This document shows, piece after piece, positions 26,314 through 35,302 of a stretch of DNA of 47,552 nucleotides. The stretch comes from an uncultured Bacteroidales bacterium (lineage in GTDB: Bacteria > Bacteroidota > Bacteroidia > Bacteroidales > UBA932). The stretch is from contig CAKUYQ010000021.1 of NCBI GenBank assembly GCA_934717185.1, positions 1 to 47,552 of the forward strand. The letters run 5' to 3'. The notes beneath the pieces are model-generated. The model did not search any database, had not been told where the DNA came from, and saw only the letters and a list, made by a program, of their open reading frames with translations. The position numbers and the translations under genes were made by a program. Numbering within the stretch: position 1 is the first letter of the stretch; every line of letters begins with the position of its first letter.

Positions 26314-28341
26314 TTATCTTCTACTTCTATAATTTGGCGTTAGCGTTAGCTTTGTCGGGAAGAAAAGACTGGCAACATAACCTACTACAAAGCAGGTTAC
26401 AAAGCCCACCGTTGTGTAAAGCAGCAGATAAACCGGGGTGTACCTTGCCACCAATGCCTGCACTATTATGCTCACAATCATTCCAATTAGAGCACCTTTT
26501 GCATTAGCCCTTTTGGTAACCATCCCCAAGAAGAAGAGACCGCCCATACTTCCAAGGATAAGACCCAATATTGTATTGAACTCATCCCAAAGAGAGTTGA
26601 TATCCCATGTTGCCATTAAAAAAGCAAAAAGCAGACTCAGCACACCTATTATCATTGTAGTTCTTTTTGCCCTTTTCAATTCTCTCTTTTTATCATCCGT
26701 ACCGGTTGAGGCTGCCGTACTCTTTGGGAAGAGCTTGGGGCGTATATCCACCTCAAAGGCGGTTGCGGCAGAGTTCATGCTTCCGCTAAGGGTAGACATT
26801 GCCGCTGCAAATATTCCCGATATAAGCAGCCCAATAAGTCCTTTAGGCAATTTGGTATATATGTAGTACGGAAATACCGCATCTACATTCTCCATTGCAG
26901 GGCTTAGCTCTGTTGGATATGTCTTGTAAAATACAAACAGAACCGTACCTATAAAGAAAAATATTATTGTTGCAGGGATTGTGAGCAGGGCATTTGTAAG
27001 CACGCTCTTCTGAGCTGCCTTTTTGGATGAGGTTGTAAGATACCTCTGAACCATGCTCTGGTCTGTGCCGTACATTGTAAGATTGGTAAAACAGGTTGCG
27101 ATGAGCACTGTCCAGACTGTAGGATTGGTAAAATCAAACGAGCAGTCTCCAAGATTCAGTTTGCTGCAGTCTATTGCAATTGTCATTGTCTCGCTCCAGC
27201 CTCCCGGAATCTGCGCCACAATGTGGAATATAGCAAATATTGCCCCTCCCAAGAGGATTACCACCTGCAGGGCGTCTGTCCATACCACCGCCTCTATACC
27301 GCCCATACGGGTGTACAGAATACTGAACACACCCATAAGGGCAATACAGAGAAATATATTGAATCCTGTGACTATGTTAATTGCTATTGCCGGCAAGAAG
27401 AGCACTACACCCATCCTGCCAACCTGGAATATGATAAATGCCAAACTGCATATTACCCTTATAAGCGAATTGAACCTTATCTCAAGATATTGGTAAGCCG
27501 TTGTTATATCCAATTTTCTAAAGAAAGGTATGAATATGAACATTATTATTGGGGCAACCAACACTATTCCAACATTAAAGAGCATATAGCTCCAATCTGT
27601 TGAGAATGCTTTTGCAGGGATAGCCATAAAGGTTATGGCAGAGAGTGCAGTACCAAAAAGACTGAGACCTGCCGCCCACCAAGGTATCCTTTCGCCACCT
27701 TTAAAGTAGTCATTTGCATTCTTCTGTCTCTTGGAGAAGAAGATACCTATACCAAGTAGCGCCGCAAAATAGAGTATTATAACTATAACATCTGCCAACG
27801 AGAACCCCTCCTTTGAATGGTCTGTTATTGCAGACTCCTTTACAAGGGTATTGGTTATTACATTGTACACTATATTGCCACCTGTAGTGTTTAGGACAAT
27901 TGCAGCAGCCCCCTGCGGCTCTGCAGACAGTATAATAACTGCAGGACAATCACCTTCACTTTGTGCTTTTTCATCCATTTGCAACAACTGCTCATCTACA
28001 GTTATTGCTTTTGTATAACTTTTGCCATGAGCCTTATCCTCTATAAAGACCGTTTTGCTACGCAGCAGCCCATCTGTAGGAAACCCAAAGAGTAATCTGT
28101 CGGCACCCAATTTCTGCTCCACCGTAATAATATTTTCGGTTGCACTGCCATTATCTGCTGCCGTTGCAGCCACGGCTTCCACACCCTGTATTTCAAGCGC
28201 CGTCTTTTGCTCATTAGTGACGTTCCCCGCTTCCTGTACCTGTTGAACCAGTTGCACAGATTGCGCATACAGGGGCATCACACAGTTAAAAAGAAGCAGT
28301 AGCACCGCCCACTTGCAAAATCTATAAATTTCTCTGCTCAT
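26314..28341 (-). CDS. SSS-family sodium/solute symporter with extracytoplasmic N-domain
   Basis: A 675-residue inner-membrane sodium:solute symporter, probably for free sialic acid. After a signal sequence (1-27) comes an extra 150-residue extracytoplasmic segment (about 28-180) of no obvious fold; then about 13 membrane helices begin at FSLADVIVIILYFAALLGIG. Core motifs include NDYFKGGERIPWWAAGLSLFGTALSAITF. In related Bacteroidales transporters a mutarotase-like domain can precede the SSS core; this shorter segment may be its remnant. The last residues (LTLTPN) are encoded by an intergenic-type hexamer array. First gene of the catabolic operon. Confidence 0.88.
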   Translation of the reverse strand: MSREIYRFCKWAVLLLLFNCVMPLYAQSVQLVQQVQEAGNVTNEQKTALEIQGVEAVAATAADNGSATENIITVEQKLGADRLLFGFPTDGLLRSKTVFIEDKAHGKSYTKAITVDEQLLQMDEKAQSEGDCPAVIILSAEPQGAAAIVLNTTGGNIVYNVITNTLVKESAITDHSKEGFSLADVIVIILYFAALLGIGIFFSKRQKNANDYFKGGERIPWWAAGLSLFGTALSAITFMAIPAKAFSTDWSYMLFNVGIVLVAPIIMFIFIPFFRKLDITTAYQYLEIRFNSLIRVICSLAFIIFQVGRMGVVLFLPAIAINIVTGFNIFLCIALMGVFSILYTRMGGIEAVVWTDALQVVILLGGAIFAIFHIVAQIPGGWSETMTIAIDCSKLNLGDCSFDFTNPTVWTVLIATCFTNLTMYGTDQSMVQRYLTTSSKKAAQKSVLTNALLTIPATIIFFFIGTVLFVFYKTYPTELSPAMENVDAVFPYYIYTKLPKGLIGLLISGIFAAAMSTLSGSMNSAATAFEVDIRPKLFPKSTAASTGTDDKKRELKRAKRTTMIIGVLSLLFAFLMATWDINSLWDEFNTILGLILGSMGGLFFLGMVTKRANAKGALIGMIVSIIVQALVARYTPVYLLLYTTVGFVTCFVVGYVASLFFPTKLTLTPNYRSRR

Positions 28342-28486
28342 AGTAAATATTTTCGTTTATATCCTACCGTTTCTACAGCAACCGCCTTACCGATTGCAAT
28401 TTTCTACAATTATTGTTTTATAATAATGTAGATTCCGTTTCCTTATTGTTATATTATTGTTTAGTTTTTGTTTCATTTTGTCTTAT

Positions 28487-28497
28487 TTGTCAGATAA
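28487..28497. promoter_or_regulatory. Candidate GntR operator before the symporter operon
   Basis: TTGTCAGATAA, a one-base departure from the palindrome TTGTC-A-GACAA found before gntR; both are preceded by CTTAT and share 13 identical bases up to the mismatch. It is 146 bp before the symporter start. Confidence 0.55.
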
Positions 28498-28511
28498 ATT
28501 AAAGCAAAAAA

Positions 28512-28861
28512 AATTTAATTTGGCTTTGGCTTTAGCGTTGGCTTTGGCTTTTTTTGCTTTTTTATTTTTTTTACTCTCTCTTTACTTTCTTTACACTCTA
28601 TACCATTCTTTACACTAAAAAGAGCCAATGCAATATTAGTTAATAGTTTATTGTTTATAGTCAGTTAATTAGTTGATAGATTTAAAGATATTAGTTTTTT
28701 ACTTTAAGCTTTACTGCTATTAACTTAAAAACTGTCTATACACTATACACTTTCAACTATTAACTTTTATTTGGCTTTAGCCAATTCAATTTTGAACGTC
28801 AAAGCTTTTCTCTATAAACTATAAACTTTATCATGGCCAAAGCTAATGCTAACGCCAATGC
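28512..28861 (-). repeat. Large composite intergenic repeat downstream of gntR
   Basis: About 350 bp without a gene. On the minus strand it starts at the gntR stop with GCATTGGCGTTAGCATTAGC, then TATAG stretches, a second hexamer block, the shared TATAGTCAGTTAATTAG core, a GTAAAGAAAG run, and an inverted hexamer block (GCCAAAGCC, GCTAAAGCC) near 28520-28545. Between it and the symporter start (28342-28486) is AT-rich leader with no clear structure. Confidence 0.65.
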
Positions 28862-29578
28862 CTAACTCCTGTCATTCATAAAGATCCTATACACAAGGAA
28901 ATGATTCTCCAACGACCTCCTGAATCCCTCCTTATCCCTAAACTTCAAATATGTCAAAAGATCTGAATGAGTTACAATAAGCCCCTCCTCCTTAAGCTTT
29001 CTGTTTATAGGCTTGAACGAAACCTCAAACTTGCTCTTAATAAAGTCTATCATTGGGTGCACAATCTCCTGGAAAGACCTCAGGGCATTATTTCCCGTTA
29101 TCTCATACAACTTTGAGTGAAACTCAAACTCGTTAATATTCTCATATTCATTATCCAACAACACAGCGCCAACATTAACAATCTTTGTGAGCTCCTCTAT
29201 ATGCTTATCTGTAACATGCTCAAAAATGTCATCTACCATACCAAGCTCCAAAGCAATTCTCAACCCTAATATCTCTGTCATAGCCTTATCGCTAAGGATA
29301 TTCATCTCAATAATCTTTTTTAGCGGCTCAAAAAGAGACGGCTCTTTAATTATCATCCCCTTTCTTGTCCTTGTCTCAATAACCCCAAGCATCTTAAGCC
29401 TGCTCAACGCCTCTCTAAGCACACTGCGGGCAACACCAAGGCTCACACTCAACTCCTGTTCGCTTGGCAGAACTGCCCCCACATCCAAATTATTCTCTTT
29501 AATATAAGCGATGATAGATCTCTCTACGGAATCTACCAACGTTACCTGTTTTATATTGTTAATGTTCGGCTGAATCAT
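28862..29578 (-). CDS. GntR/FadR-family transcriptional regulator
   Basis: A 238-residue repressor. The N-terminal winged helix (about 12-78) has LPSEQELSVSLGVARSVLREALSRL; the C-terminal FCD ligand domain has the metal/ligand histidines in FHSKLYEITG, THSDLL and ENHFLVYR. It stands at the head of the minus-strand locus and is the obvious sensor for the sialic-acid-type sugar or its breakdown product. A palindrome lies 31 bp before its ATG, just downstream of its -7 box, which fits autorepression; a near copy precedes the symporter operon. Ligand not determinable from sequence. Confidence 0.88.
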   Translation of the reverse strand: MIQPNINNIKQVTLVDSVERSIIAYIKENNLDVGAVLPSEQELSVSLGVARSVLREALSRLKMLGVIETRTRKGMIIKEPSLFEPLKKIIEMNILSDKAMTEILGLRIALELGMVDDIFEHVTDKHIEELTKIVNVGAVLLDNEYENINEFEFHSKLYEITGNNALRSFQEIVHPMIDFIKSKFEVSFKPINRKLKEEGLIVTHSDLLTYLKFRDKEGFRRSLENHFLVYRIFMNDRS

Positions 29579-29608
29579 ATATAGTAACTCTTTTTATAGT
29601 TTTCTTAT

Positions 29609-29619
29609 TTGTCAGACAA
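29609..29619. promoter_or_regulatory. Candidate GntR autoregulatory operator
   Basis: TTGTC-A-GACAA, a perfect 5-bp-arm palindrome typical of FadR-subfamily operators. It lies between the candidate -7 box (29635-29642) and the gntR start, overlapping the expected transcription start. Confidence 0.65.
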
Positions 29620-29634
29620 TTATTACTTATAGTA

Positions 29635-29664
29635 CAAATATAGGTAATATTTTAATTCTGCAAG
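29635..29664 (-). promoter_or_regulatory. gntR promoter
   Basis: The minus strand has TATATTTG (29642-29635), an exact TAnnTTTG -7 box. A TTG (29663-29661) 18 bp further upstream may serve as the -33 element. Confidence 0.55.
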
Positions 29665-29757
29665 TCATTTCTAAAATATTTTTAGCATTTATAATAGCTT
29701 ATACGGCTTCTGCCCCGTTTATAACTGCATCCGCTCCCGCTCTATACAATTAAACTG

Positions 29758-30165
29758 TTACATAAAAACTGCAATTAACTCCTTGCCTATTTCCTTAATT
29801 TCGGTCTTAATTATCTCAAGACGCTCTTTAGATGGAATTTTGGCGCCACTGATATATTGAGCTAAAAGGCTCTGTGACATTCCCAATCTTCTCGCAACAG
29901 CAGAGGCATTAATCTCCGGATGCGCCATAAAGAAAGCATAAAGTTCATTCTCCTCTTTTTTGTCAAAAAAACAATCAAAACAGAGATCTTCATCTATATC
30001 TTTCCAATGGATACCAAAAGCATCGGCTGTATAGTTTTCTTTTTGAACCTGTGTTGCATACTTCAAACGAGGATAGTTTGAGAACCTTTCACAAGCTACC
30101 CTGCCATCTTCAGTCCTTATCCACACAGCATCATCTGTAATCCATACCTTCTTAATAGCAACCAT
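29758..30165 (-). CDS. DUF2442-XRE fusion protein
   Basis: A 135-residue protein in two parts. Residues about 1-75 match DUF2442: VWIRTEDGRVACERFSNYP, RLKYAT, and GIHWKDIDEDL. Residues about 80-130 are an XRE helix-turn-helix (NASAVARRLGMSQSLLAQYISG). DUF2442 proteins are usually antitoxin-like partners of DUF4160 toxins; no such partner is next to it here. It has a well-formed promoter (30197-30227). Probably an orphan regulator or solitary antitoxin. No link to the sialidase locus beyond adjacency. Confidence 0.8.
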   Translation of the reverse strand: MVAIKKVWITDDAVWIRTEDGRVACERFSNYPRLKYATQVQKENYTADAFGIHWKDIDEDLCFDCFFDKKEENELYAFFMAHPEINASAVARRLGMSQSLLAQYISGAKIPSKERLEIIKTEIKEIGKELIAVFM

Positions 30166-30196
30166 ACTGCATCTCTATCTGACATTATCAACCTTA

Positions 30197-30227
30197 CAAA
30201 GATAGGTAATTATTTTATTACCCCAAA
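30197..30227 (-). promoter_or_regulatory. Promoter of the DUF2442-XRE gene
   Basis: On the minus strand TTTG (30227-30224), a 19-bp spacer and TATCTTTG (30204-30197) match the Bacteroidales -33/-7 consensus exactly. The start codon is 31 bp further on. Confidence 0.65.
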
Positions 30228-30265
30228 AACATAAAACATAATATTTTAGGAGAATACAGACAGGC

Positions 30266-30313
30266 TTTTGATGTGATTATCCTAACTTTTGCAACACTCC
30301 ATAAATAATTTTG
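30266..30313 (+). promoter_or_regulatory. Shared TTTTG-N4-GAT-N2-TCCTA site and -7 box
   Basis: TTTTG (30266-30270), GAT (30275-30277) and TCCTA (30280-30284) are followed after 26 bp (start to start) by TAATTTTG (30306-30313), a -7 box. The same spacing occurs at 35215-35262 and 40625-40673. It precedes the secreted beta-helix gene by 39 bp. Confidence 0.55.
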
Positions 30314-30352
30314 CAAAAAAGAAAAATGATAAATCACTAAACAAAATTATCT

Positions 30353-31819
30353 ATGAATGCAAGATCAATCATCCTAACCGTAGCGCTAACGATGTTTGGA
30401 TGCTACACAGCCAACGCACAACTTGGCAAATTCCTCAACAAGGCAAAGAAAGCCATATCAGAGACAGAACAGAAGGCAGACAACACATCTAAACAGGCCG
30501 GCAATACCTCTGCCAAGATGAATGCAGGCAGTGGCAACAGTTCATCTGCACCTATATCTTTGGAAAAAGCCTCATCTCTATATGTAAGTTTAGAGAAGGG
30601 AAGCGCAAGGGCCGACGGTTCAAAGAATACACCGCTTAAAGATGTACAGAAGGCTATAGATATGGCCAAAGACGGTGACGTTATACGTATAGCACAAGGA
30701 AACTACCTTGGCACAATGGACAAAGGAAGCCTTAGCATCAAAGGCAAATATGTTAGCTTGGAAGGTGGCTGGAACGATGACTTTACAGAGAGAGATCCAT
30801 TAAAGTATGTTACTAAAATACAGCCGTCTGCAGAACAACAGGGCACAATAGGAATGGGCCTGCTTATGATAGAGTCCACCGCAAACAAAAATGCAAGTAT
30901 TGTAATAGACGGTATCTGCTTCGATTTGGGACTTGCCATGTCATACTGCAAGGCAGACCCTACAGATCCACGCTTCGGATGCCCGGAAGGTTGTGAGACA
31001 GGCCGAATAATGCCGGTAGGTATGCCACCCAACAAAACCATAAGATTAATTGGCGGAAAGGTAGCAGGTAACCTTACAATAAGGAACTGCATGTTTATGA
31101 ATGCATCATTCAATGGCATAATAATGTCCAATATGGGCGGAAACTGGAATATATATAACAACGTGTTCGTTTCCAATCTATATGCAGCATGCGAAATCAC
31201 CGGTGGCCTTAACCAAAACACAAATGCGCATCAGTCAAAAGTAGAATTCCACCATAACACAGTACTCTTCTCATGGCCTACAACCAAGGAGATGGAGAGT
31301 ATGGGATACGGCTATCGCTTCCGCAACGGAGCAGACCACGATGTTCACCATAATATATTCGGTTGCAACAACTACGGAGCATTAGACGGAGGATGGGACG
31401 ACTCCACCCTTCCTGCAGAAAAGAGGAAAATATGCTCTGCACATGACAACTACTTCTTTATGAACAGGGGAGACCTTGTTTTAGCAGGTGGCGGCAAATG
31501 GCTGTATGTCCCTGCAAAACGCTTCGACGAAGCAGAGATGCTTACAAAATATGAAAATAACAAAGAGCTCCCTGCCACAAGCAATTTCAAAGACTTTATA
31601 GACGCTGCTTACCTTAAAGGATACGCATCTTTGAAGGTTATAACAACAGAAAGCTACGATGCCAACTCTGCCGCAAACCTATATAGAGAGGCACACGGAC
31701 TTAACAAGATGGGAACCTCTACAACAAGGGTTACAATGTTCGGTAACAGATACAACTTTGAAAAAGCTCTTAAACTATTTGGTGCAGAGAGCGGATACGG
31801 TGCACAAATTCCTCAATAA
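30353..31819 (+). CDS. Secreted right-handed beta-helix protein
   Basis: A 488-residue exported protein. Signal peptide (about 1-22, ending ANA), a low-complexity Ser/Asn/Ala linker (about 35-70), then a parallel beta-helix/pectate-lyase-like fold seen as repeated short turns: DGDVIRIAQGNY, NLTIRNCMFMNASFNGIIMS, NWNIYNNVFVSN, VEFHHNTVLFS, DVHHNIFGCNNYG. Six Cys residues in the middle may form disulphides. Such proteins bind or cleave polysaccharide, but no catalytic triad is evident. It has its own activator-type promoter and a strong terminator, so it is monocistronic. Function beyond carbohydrate interaction is unknown. Confidence 0.78.
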   Translation: MNARSIILTVALTMFGCYTANAQLGKFLNKAKKAISETEQKADNTSKQAGNTSAKMNAGSGNSSSAPISLEKASSLYVSLEKGSARADGSKNTPLKDVQKAIDMAKDGDVIRIAQGNYLGTMDKGSLSIKGKYVSLEGGWNDDFTERDPLKYVTKIQPSAEQQGTIGMGLLMIESTANKNASIVIDGICFDLGLAMSYCKADPTDPRFGCPEGCETGRIMPVGMPPNKTIRLIGGKVAGNLTIRNCMFMNASFNGIIMSNMGGNWNIYNNVFVSNLYAACEITGGLNQNTNAHQSKVEFHHNTVLFSWPTTKEMESMGYGYRFRNGADHDVHHNIFGCNNYGALDGGWDDSTLPAEKRKICSAHDNYFFMNRGDLVLAGGGKWLYVPAKRFDEAEMLTKYENNKELPATSNFKDFIDAAYLKGYASLKVITTESYDANSAANLYREAHGLNKMGTSTTRVTMFGNRYNFEKALKLFGAESGYGAQIPQ

Positions 31820-31850
31820 TCATTTCACATAGGTTAACTACCAATAAGAA

Positions 31851-31884
31851 GGGGATGGCCAATACTTTTTGCCATCCCCAATTT
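31851..31884 (+). terminator. Terminator after the beta-helix gene
   Basis: GGGGATGGC (31851-31859) and GCCATCCCC (31871-31879) form a perfect 9-bp stem with an 11-nt loop, then ATTTTAT. The T-run is short. Confidence 0.75.
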
Positions 31885-31924
31885 TATATCTTATACCACC
31901 CCACCATTCAGCCCCTTCTCCGTG

Positions 31925-32088
31925 CCATATTGGCTTTGGCTTTAGCTTTCTTTACTTTCTATAAACTATAAACTCTCAACTATTAACTTTTATTTTGCTT
32001 TAGCCTTAGCTTTCTTCACTCTCTTTACTCTCTCTACTTTCTTTACTCTTAAAAACCGCCAACGCTAACGCCAATGCCAACGCCAACG
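31925..32088 (-). repeat. Composite intergenic repeat before the HTCS 3' end
   Basis: Lies between convergent genes. Read on the minus strand from the HTCS stop: CGTTGGCGTTGGCATTGGCG (A, about six units), GTAAAGAAAGTAGAGAG (B), GCTAAGGCTAAAGC, TATAGTTTATAG (C), GTAAAGAAAG and a closing GCTAAAGCCAAAGCC (A'). It starts right at the HTCS stop codon. Confidence 0.7.
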
Positions 32089-34914
32089 TTACCGCTTTCT
32101 CATCTGAGACGGAGTAACACCAAACACCTGCTTGAATACTCTTGAGAAATAGCTGGTATCCATATAACCACACTTATAAGCAATATCGCCTATCGGCTCA
32201 TCACTATTCAAAAGCATCTGTTTGGCCCTCTCCATCCTAACCTGAATAATAAAATTAGTACATGTAAAACCTGTAACAGCCTTCATTTTCCTGTCTAACT
32301 GAGAACGGCTCATGAACAACATCTCACACAATATATCTGCATTCAGATTAGGGTTCGTTATATTTTCCTCCACCATCTTTGTTACCTTGTCAACAAACCT
32401 CTTCTCAGCCTCTCCTTTCTCGTTTTCCTTGCAAACAGTCGCGGCAGAGATATCTCCGTTTATGATTGCAGAAGAGAACTTCTCTCTAAGCACCCTTCTC
32501 TGTTCAAGCAATTTAGCAACAATAACAAGCATCTCATCCGCACTAAAAGGCTTGCTAAGATACGCATCGGCACCCTCCTCATATCCTTTTATCCTATCCG
32601 TAACCTGCCCCTTAGCCGTAACAATGACCACAGGAATATGATTAAGAATCTCAGATGTCTTTATCTCCTTGCAAAGCTCATAGCCGTCCATAACAGGCAT
32701 CATAACATCCGTTATAACCAAATCCGGCATAATCTGCCCCGCCAACTCAAGACCCTCCTTGCCGTTTTGAGCAAATGACAGCCTGTATCTGTCACCTAAA
32801 ACTGTCCCTATGTAATAAGACACATCTGCATTATCCTCCACAATAAGCAGAGACGGCCTGTTATCATCAACATTAGACAAACTTTCTTTGCTTCCTAACA
32901 AGCCATCCCTTTCCCTGCCACAGACAGACAGATCACCCTCTTCCGCTTTACAGCTCCAAGCAGTAACCTCAACCCCAACCTGATGCAGAGGAACCCTTAT
33001 GGTAAACACCACACCCTCACCCTTCAGATTCTTAACCGTAATCGTTCCATTCATCTCCTTTACCATCTGGCTCACATACGCCAATCCTATACCGGTTCCC
33101 CCCATATTGCCATTATCTGAACCCTGATAGAAAGTCTCAAAGACATGCGGGAGATCCTCCGAAAGAATATTCTTGCCATTATTGAAAACGCTTAACACCA
33201 GCTCCTCTCCATCTGTCTTTGCACCAATCTTTATCACTCCTCCCACAGGGGTAAACTTAAACGCATTTGAGAGCAGGTTACGCATAATATGCTCATAATA
33301 TTGCGGCACAAAGTCTGTCTCAATATCATTAACATCAGATTCTAAGGAAAGCTTTATCTGCTTGGAAACAGCATACTCGTTATAAGGTTCCACCAGCACC
33401 TTAAGGTATGTAACCATATTCCCCCTTTTCCACTGTTTTACATTAGTATGAGATATAACGCTCTGCATATCCAACAATTGGTTCACAAGAGAAAGCAGAC
33501 TGCGACCCTGCCTCTCCATAGCTCCAAGACTCTTGGCATCATCATCCGTCATTGAAGGGCGTCCCCTCATCTGTTCTATAAGTCCCAGAATAACGGTAAG
33601 AGGCGTTCTAAACTCATGTGTAATGTTTGTAAAGAAAGTTGTACGCATCTTGTCCAACTGCTTTAAAGCCATATAAGACCTCAGCTTCATGCGCTGCGCA
33701 TACCACATAGACAAACCGGAAAGAACAATAATTACCATAATGATTGCACAAACTGCAAGTATTATCCTTTTAACACGTCTCTCCTGCATATAGCTGTTCC
33801 TAAAAGAATCTATCTCTTTAGAGGCAACCGTTCTTTCATGATCAACCCTTTTGTTCTGCAGATGATTAAGGTTTTCTCTGTTATAAACACTGTCTCTGCA
33901 ATCAATACTCTTTGCATAAGAATCCAAAGCACTTCTATAATCGCCCCTTCCTTTGTAGTAATCTGAATACAGATTATATATGGTACTCAAATGCTCTATG
34001 GATTTCACAGACTCGGCAGTGTTTTTAGCTCTCTCCAAATAGACAGCCGCCTTTGCATAATCGCCCATCTTTATATACACTCTTGCAGTTGATATGCAGG
34101 ACTCCAACCAATGCCAGCGATCTTTGTCATTTTCCATTATCCTATAGGCTATAAGGTAATTTTTGAGAGCTTCGTTGAAATTGCCGTTTGTCTCATCCAA
34201 CTGCCCCAGATGATTGTAGCACAAAGAGAGCCCTATATTGGAATTTGCTTTTCTGTTAAACTCCAAAGATGCAAGGTAATACACGTATGCAGAATCATAC
34301 ATCTTTCTGCTCTCGAACGTAGCCCCTATATTTGCCGCATTTATAGCCTGTCCCAAATAACTGCCCAACTCCTTTTCACCCGCCATAGAACGTCTGAACG
34401 CCCTCTCCGCCGCCTCCATATTACCCATGGTAAGATATATATTGCCTATACCGTTCAATGCAATAAGCCTGTATTTTCTCGCCCTGTAAGAGGTGTCATT
34501 CAGATTTTCCAGAAGGTTAAGCGCCTTAAAATGATAGTCAGAAGCCTCCTGCATACTGCCAATTCTTCTGTAGCACGTTCCTAAATTATTAAGTACCTGA
34601 GACATCAGCAGAGTATCATTCAAAGAGACGGAGACCTCTAACCCACGTTTATGATACTCCAACGCCTTGTCAAAATCTGCCTCCTCCCTGTAAAGTTTGC
34701 CAACAGCCTCTCCGCAAACAACCGCGCCATAACGATTGCCTGTCCTGTTGAACTCATCATACAACCTTAACAAAGAGTCCAAGCCTTGCGTAACCTTAAC
34801 CAAAGAATCGGATTCTGCCCTATCCACACCGTTGGAATTCGCATCATAAACACTTTGCGAACATGAGACAGATATTAAAGATATTATTGCGGCAATAAAT
34901 GCAAAAAGCTTCAT
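32089..34914 (-). CDS. Hybrid two-component system, TPR sensor type
   Basis: A 941-residue one-protein two-component regulator. A lipoprotein-like signal ends at C18 (LISVSC); TPR repeats fill about 45-345; a membrane helix is at 383-405. Then come the histidine kinase (H433 in THEFRTPLT), the ATP site (N550 box, GTGIGLAYV at 607-614), the receiver domain with phospho-accepting D736 (DVMMPVMDG) and K788, and an AraC-type DNA-binding domain (about 840-941). The sensor is TPR rather than the two-component propeller type. It is flanked by the beta-helix gene and a peptide/lipoprotein module, its likely targets. The signal is unknown. Confidence 0.92.
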   Translation of the reverse strand: MKLFAFIAAIISLISVSCSQSVYDANSNGVDRAESDSLVKVTQGLDSLLRLYDEFNRTGNRYGAVVCGEAVGKLYREEADFDKALEYHKRGLEVSVSLNDTLLMSQVLNNLGTCYRRIGSMQEASDYHFKALNLLENLNDTSYRARKYRLIALNGIGNIYLTMGNMEAAERAFRRSMAGEKELGSYLGQAINAANIGATFESRKMYDSAYVYYLASLEFNRKANSNIGLSLCYNHLGQLDETNGNFNEALKNYLIAYRIMENDKDRWHWLESCISTARVYIKMGDYAKAAVYLERAKNTAESVKSIEHLSTIYNLYSDYYKGRGDYRSALDSYAKSIDCRDSVYNRENLNHLQNKRVDHERTVASKEIDSFRNSYMQERRVKRIILAVCAIIMVIIVLSGLSMWYAQRMKLRSYMALKQLDKMRTTFFTNITHEFRTPLTVILGLIEQMRGRPSMTDDDAKSLGAMERQGRSLLSLVNQLLDMQSVISHTNVKQWKRGNMVTYLKVLVEPYNEYAVSKQIKLSLESDVNDIETDFVPQYYEHIMRNLLSNAFKFTPVGGVIKIGAKTDGEELVLSVFNNGKNILSEDLPHVFETFYQGSDNGNMGGTGIGLAYVSQMVKEMNGTITVKNLKGEGVVFTIRVPLHQVGVEVTAWSCKAEEGDLSVCGRERDGLLGSKESLSNVDDNRPSLLIVEDNADVSYYIGTVLGDRYRLSFAQNGKEGLELAGQIMPDLVITDVMMPVMDGYELCKEIKTSEILNHIPVVIVTAKGQVTDRIKGYEEGADAYLSKPFSADEMLVIVAKLLEQRRVLREKFSSAIINGDISAATVCKENEKGEAEKRFVDKVTKMVEENITNPNLNADILCEMLFMSRSQLDRKMKAVTGFTCTNFIIQVRMERAKQMLLNSDEPIGDIAYKCGYMDTSYFSRVFKQVFGVTPSQMRKR

Positions 34915-35015
34915 ACTAACAAAAAACTTAAACAGCTACTAAAATTATAGACAGTAAACCTAAAATATTCCAATCCATCACGGTCTACCATCTGCCAAAC
35001 TTAGAAGCGGCAGTA

Positions 35016-35023
35016 CAAATATA
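35016..35023 (-). promoter_or_regulatory. Candidate -7 box of the HTCS gene
   Basis: The minus strand has TATATTTG, exact TAnnTTTG, about 100 bp before the HTCS start. No good -33 element at standard spacing is visible. Confidence 0.4.
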
Positions 35024-35206
35024 GCATTATTTAGTTATGAACATATAGACAAACTCAACAAACCATCAAAAAATTATAAACAAAATCCAATATAAAGGTT
35101 GTTGGCATTAATGTATCAGGCATTTCCGCAGAGAGACTCGCAGAAATTCAATCTTCGTCCATAAAAAACAGACTAGCAACGTTTACTATGAATAAATGTT
35201 AAAATA

Positions 35207-35262
35207 ATCCTATCTTTTGTTAAGATAATCCTACTCACAATCCTCAAAAACATAGAAATTTG
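35207..35262 (+). promoter_or_regulatory. Activator-type site and promoter for peptide/lipoprotein module 1
   Basis: Two TCCTA half-sites (35208-35212 and 35229-35233) are exactly 21 bp apart. TTTTG (35215-35219) and GAT (35224-35226) lie between. GAAATTTG (35255-35262), a degenerate -7 box, follows at the same distance as at the two other sites. Confidence 0.55.
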
Positions 35263-35302
35263 CCTGTACTTGAACTCAAAGATTTTCTAAACAGAATAAA
35301 AT

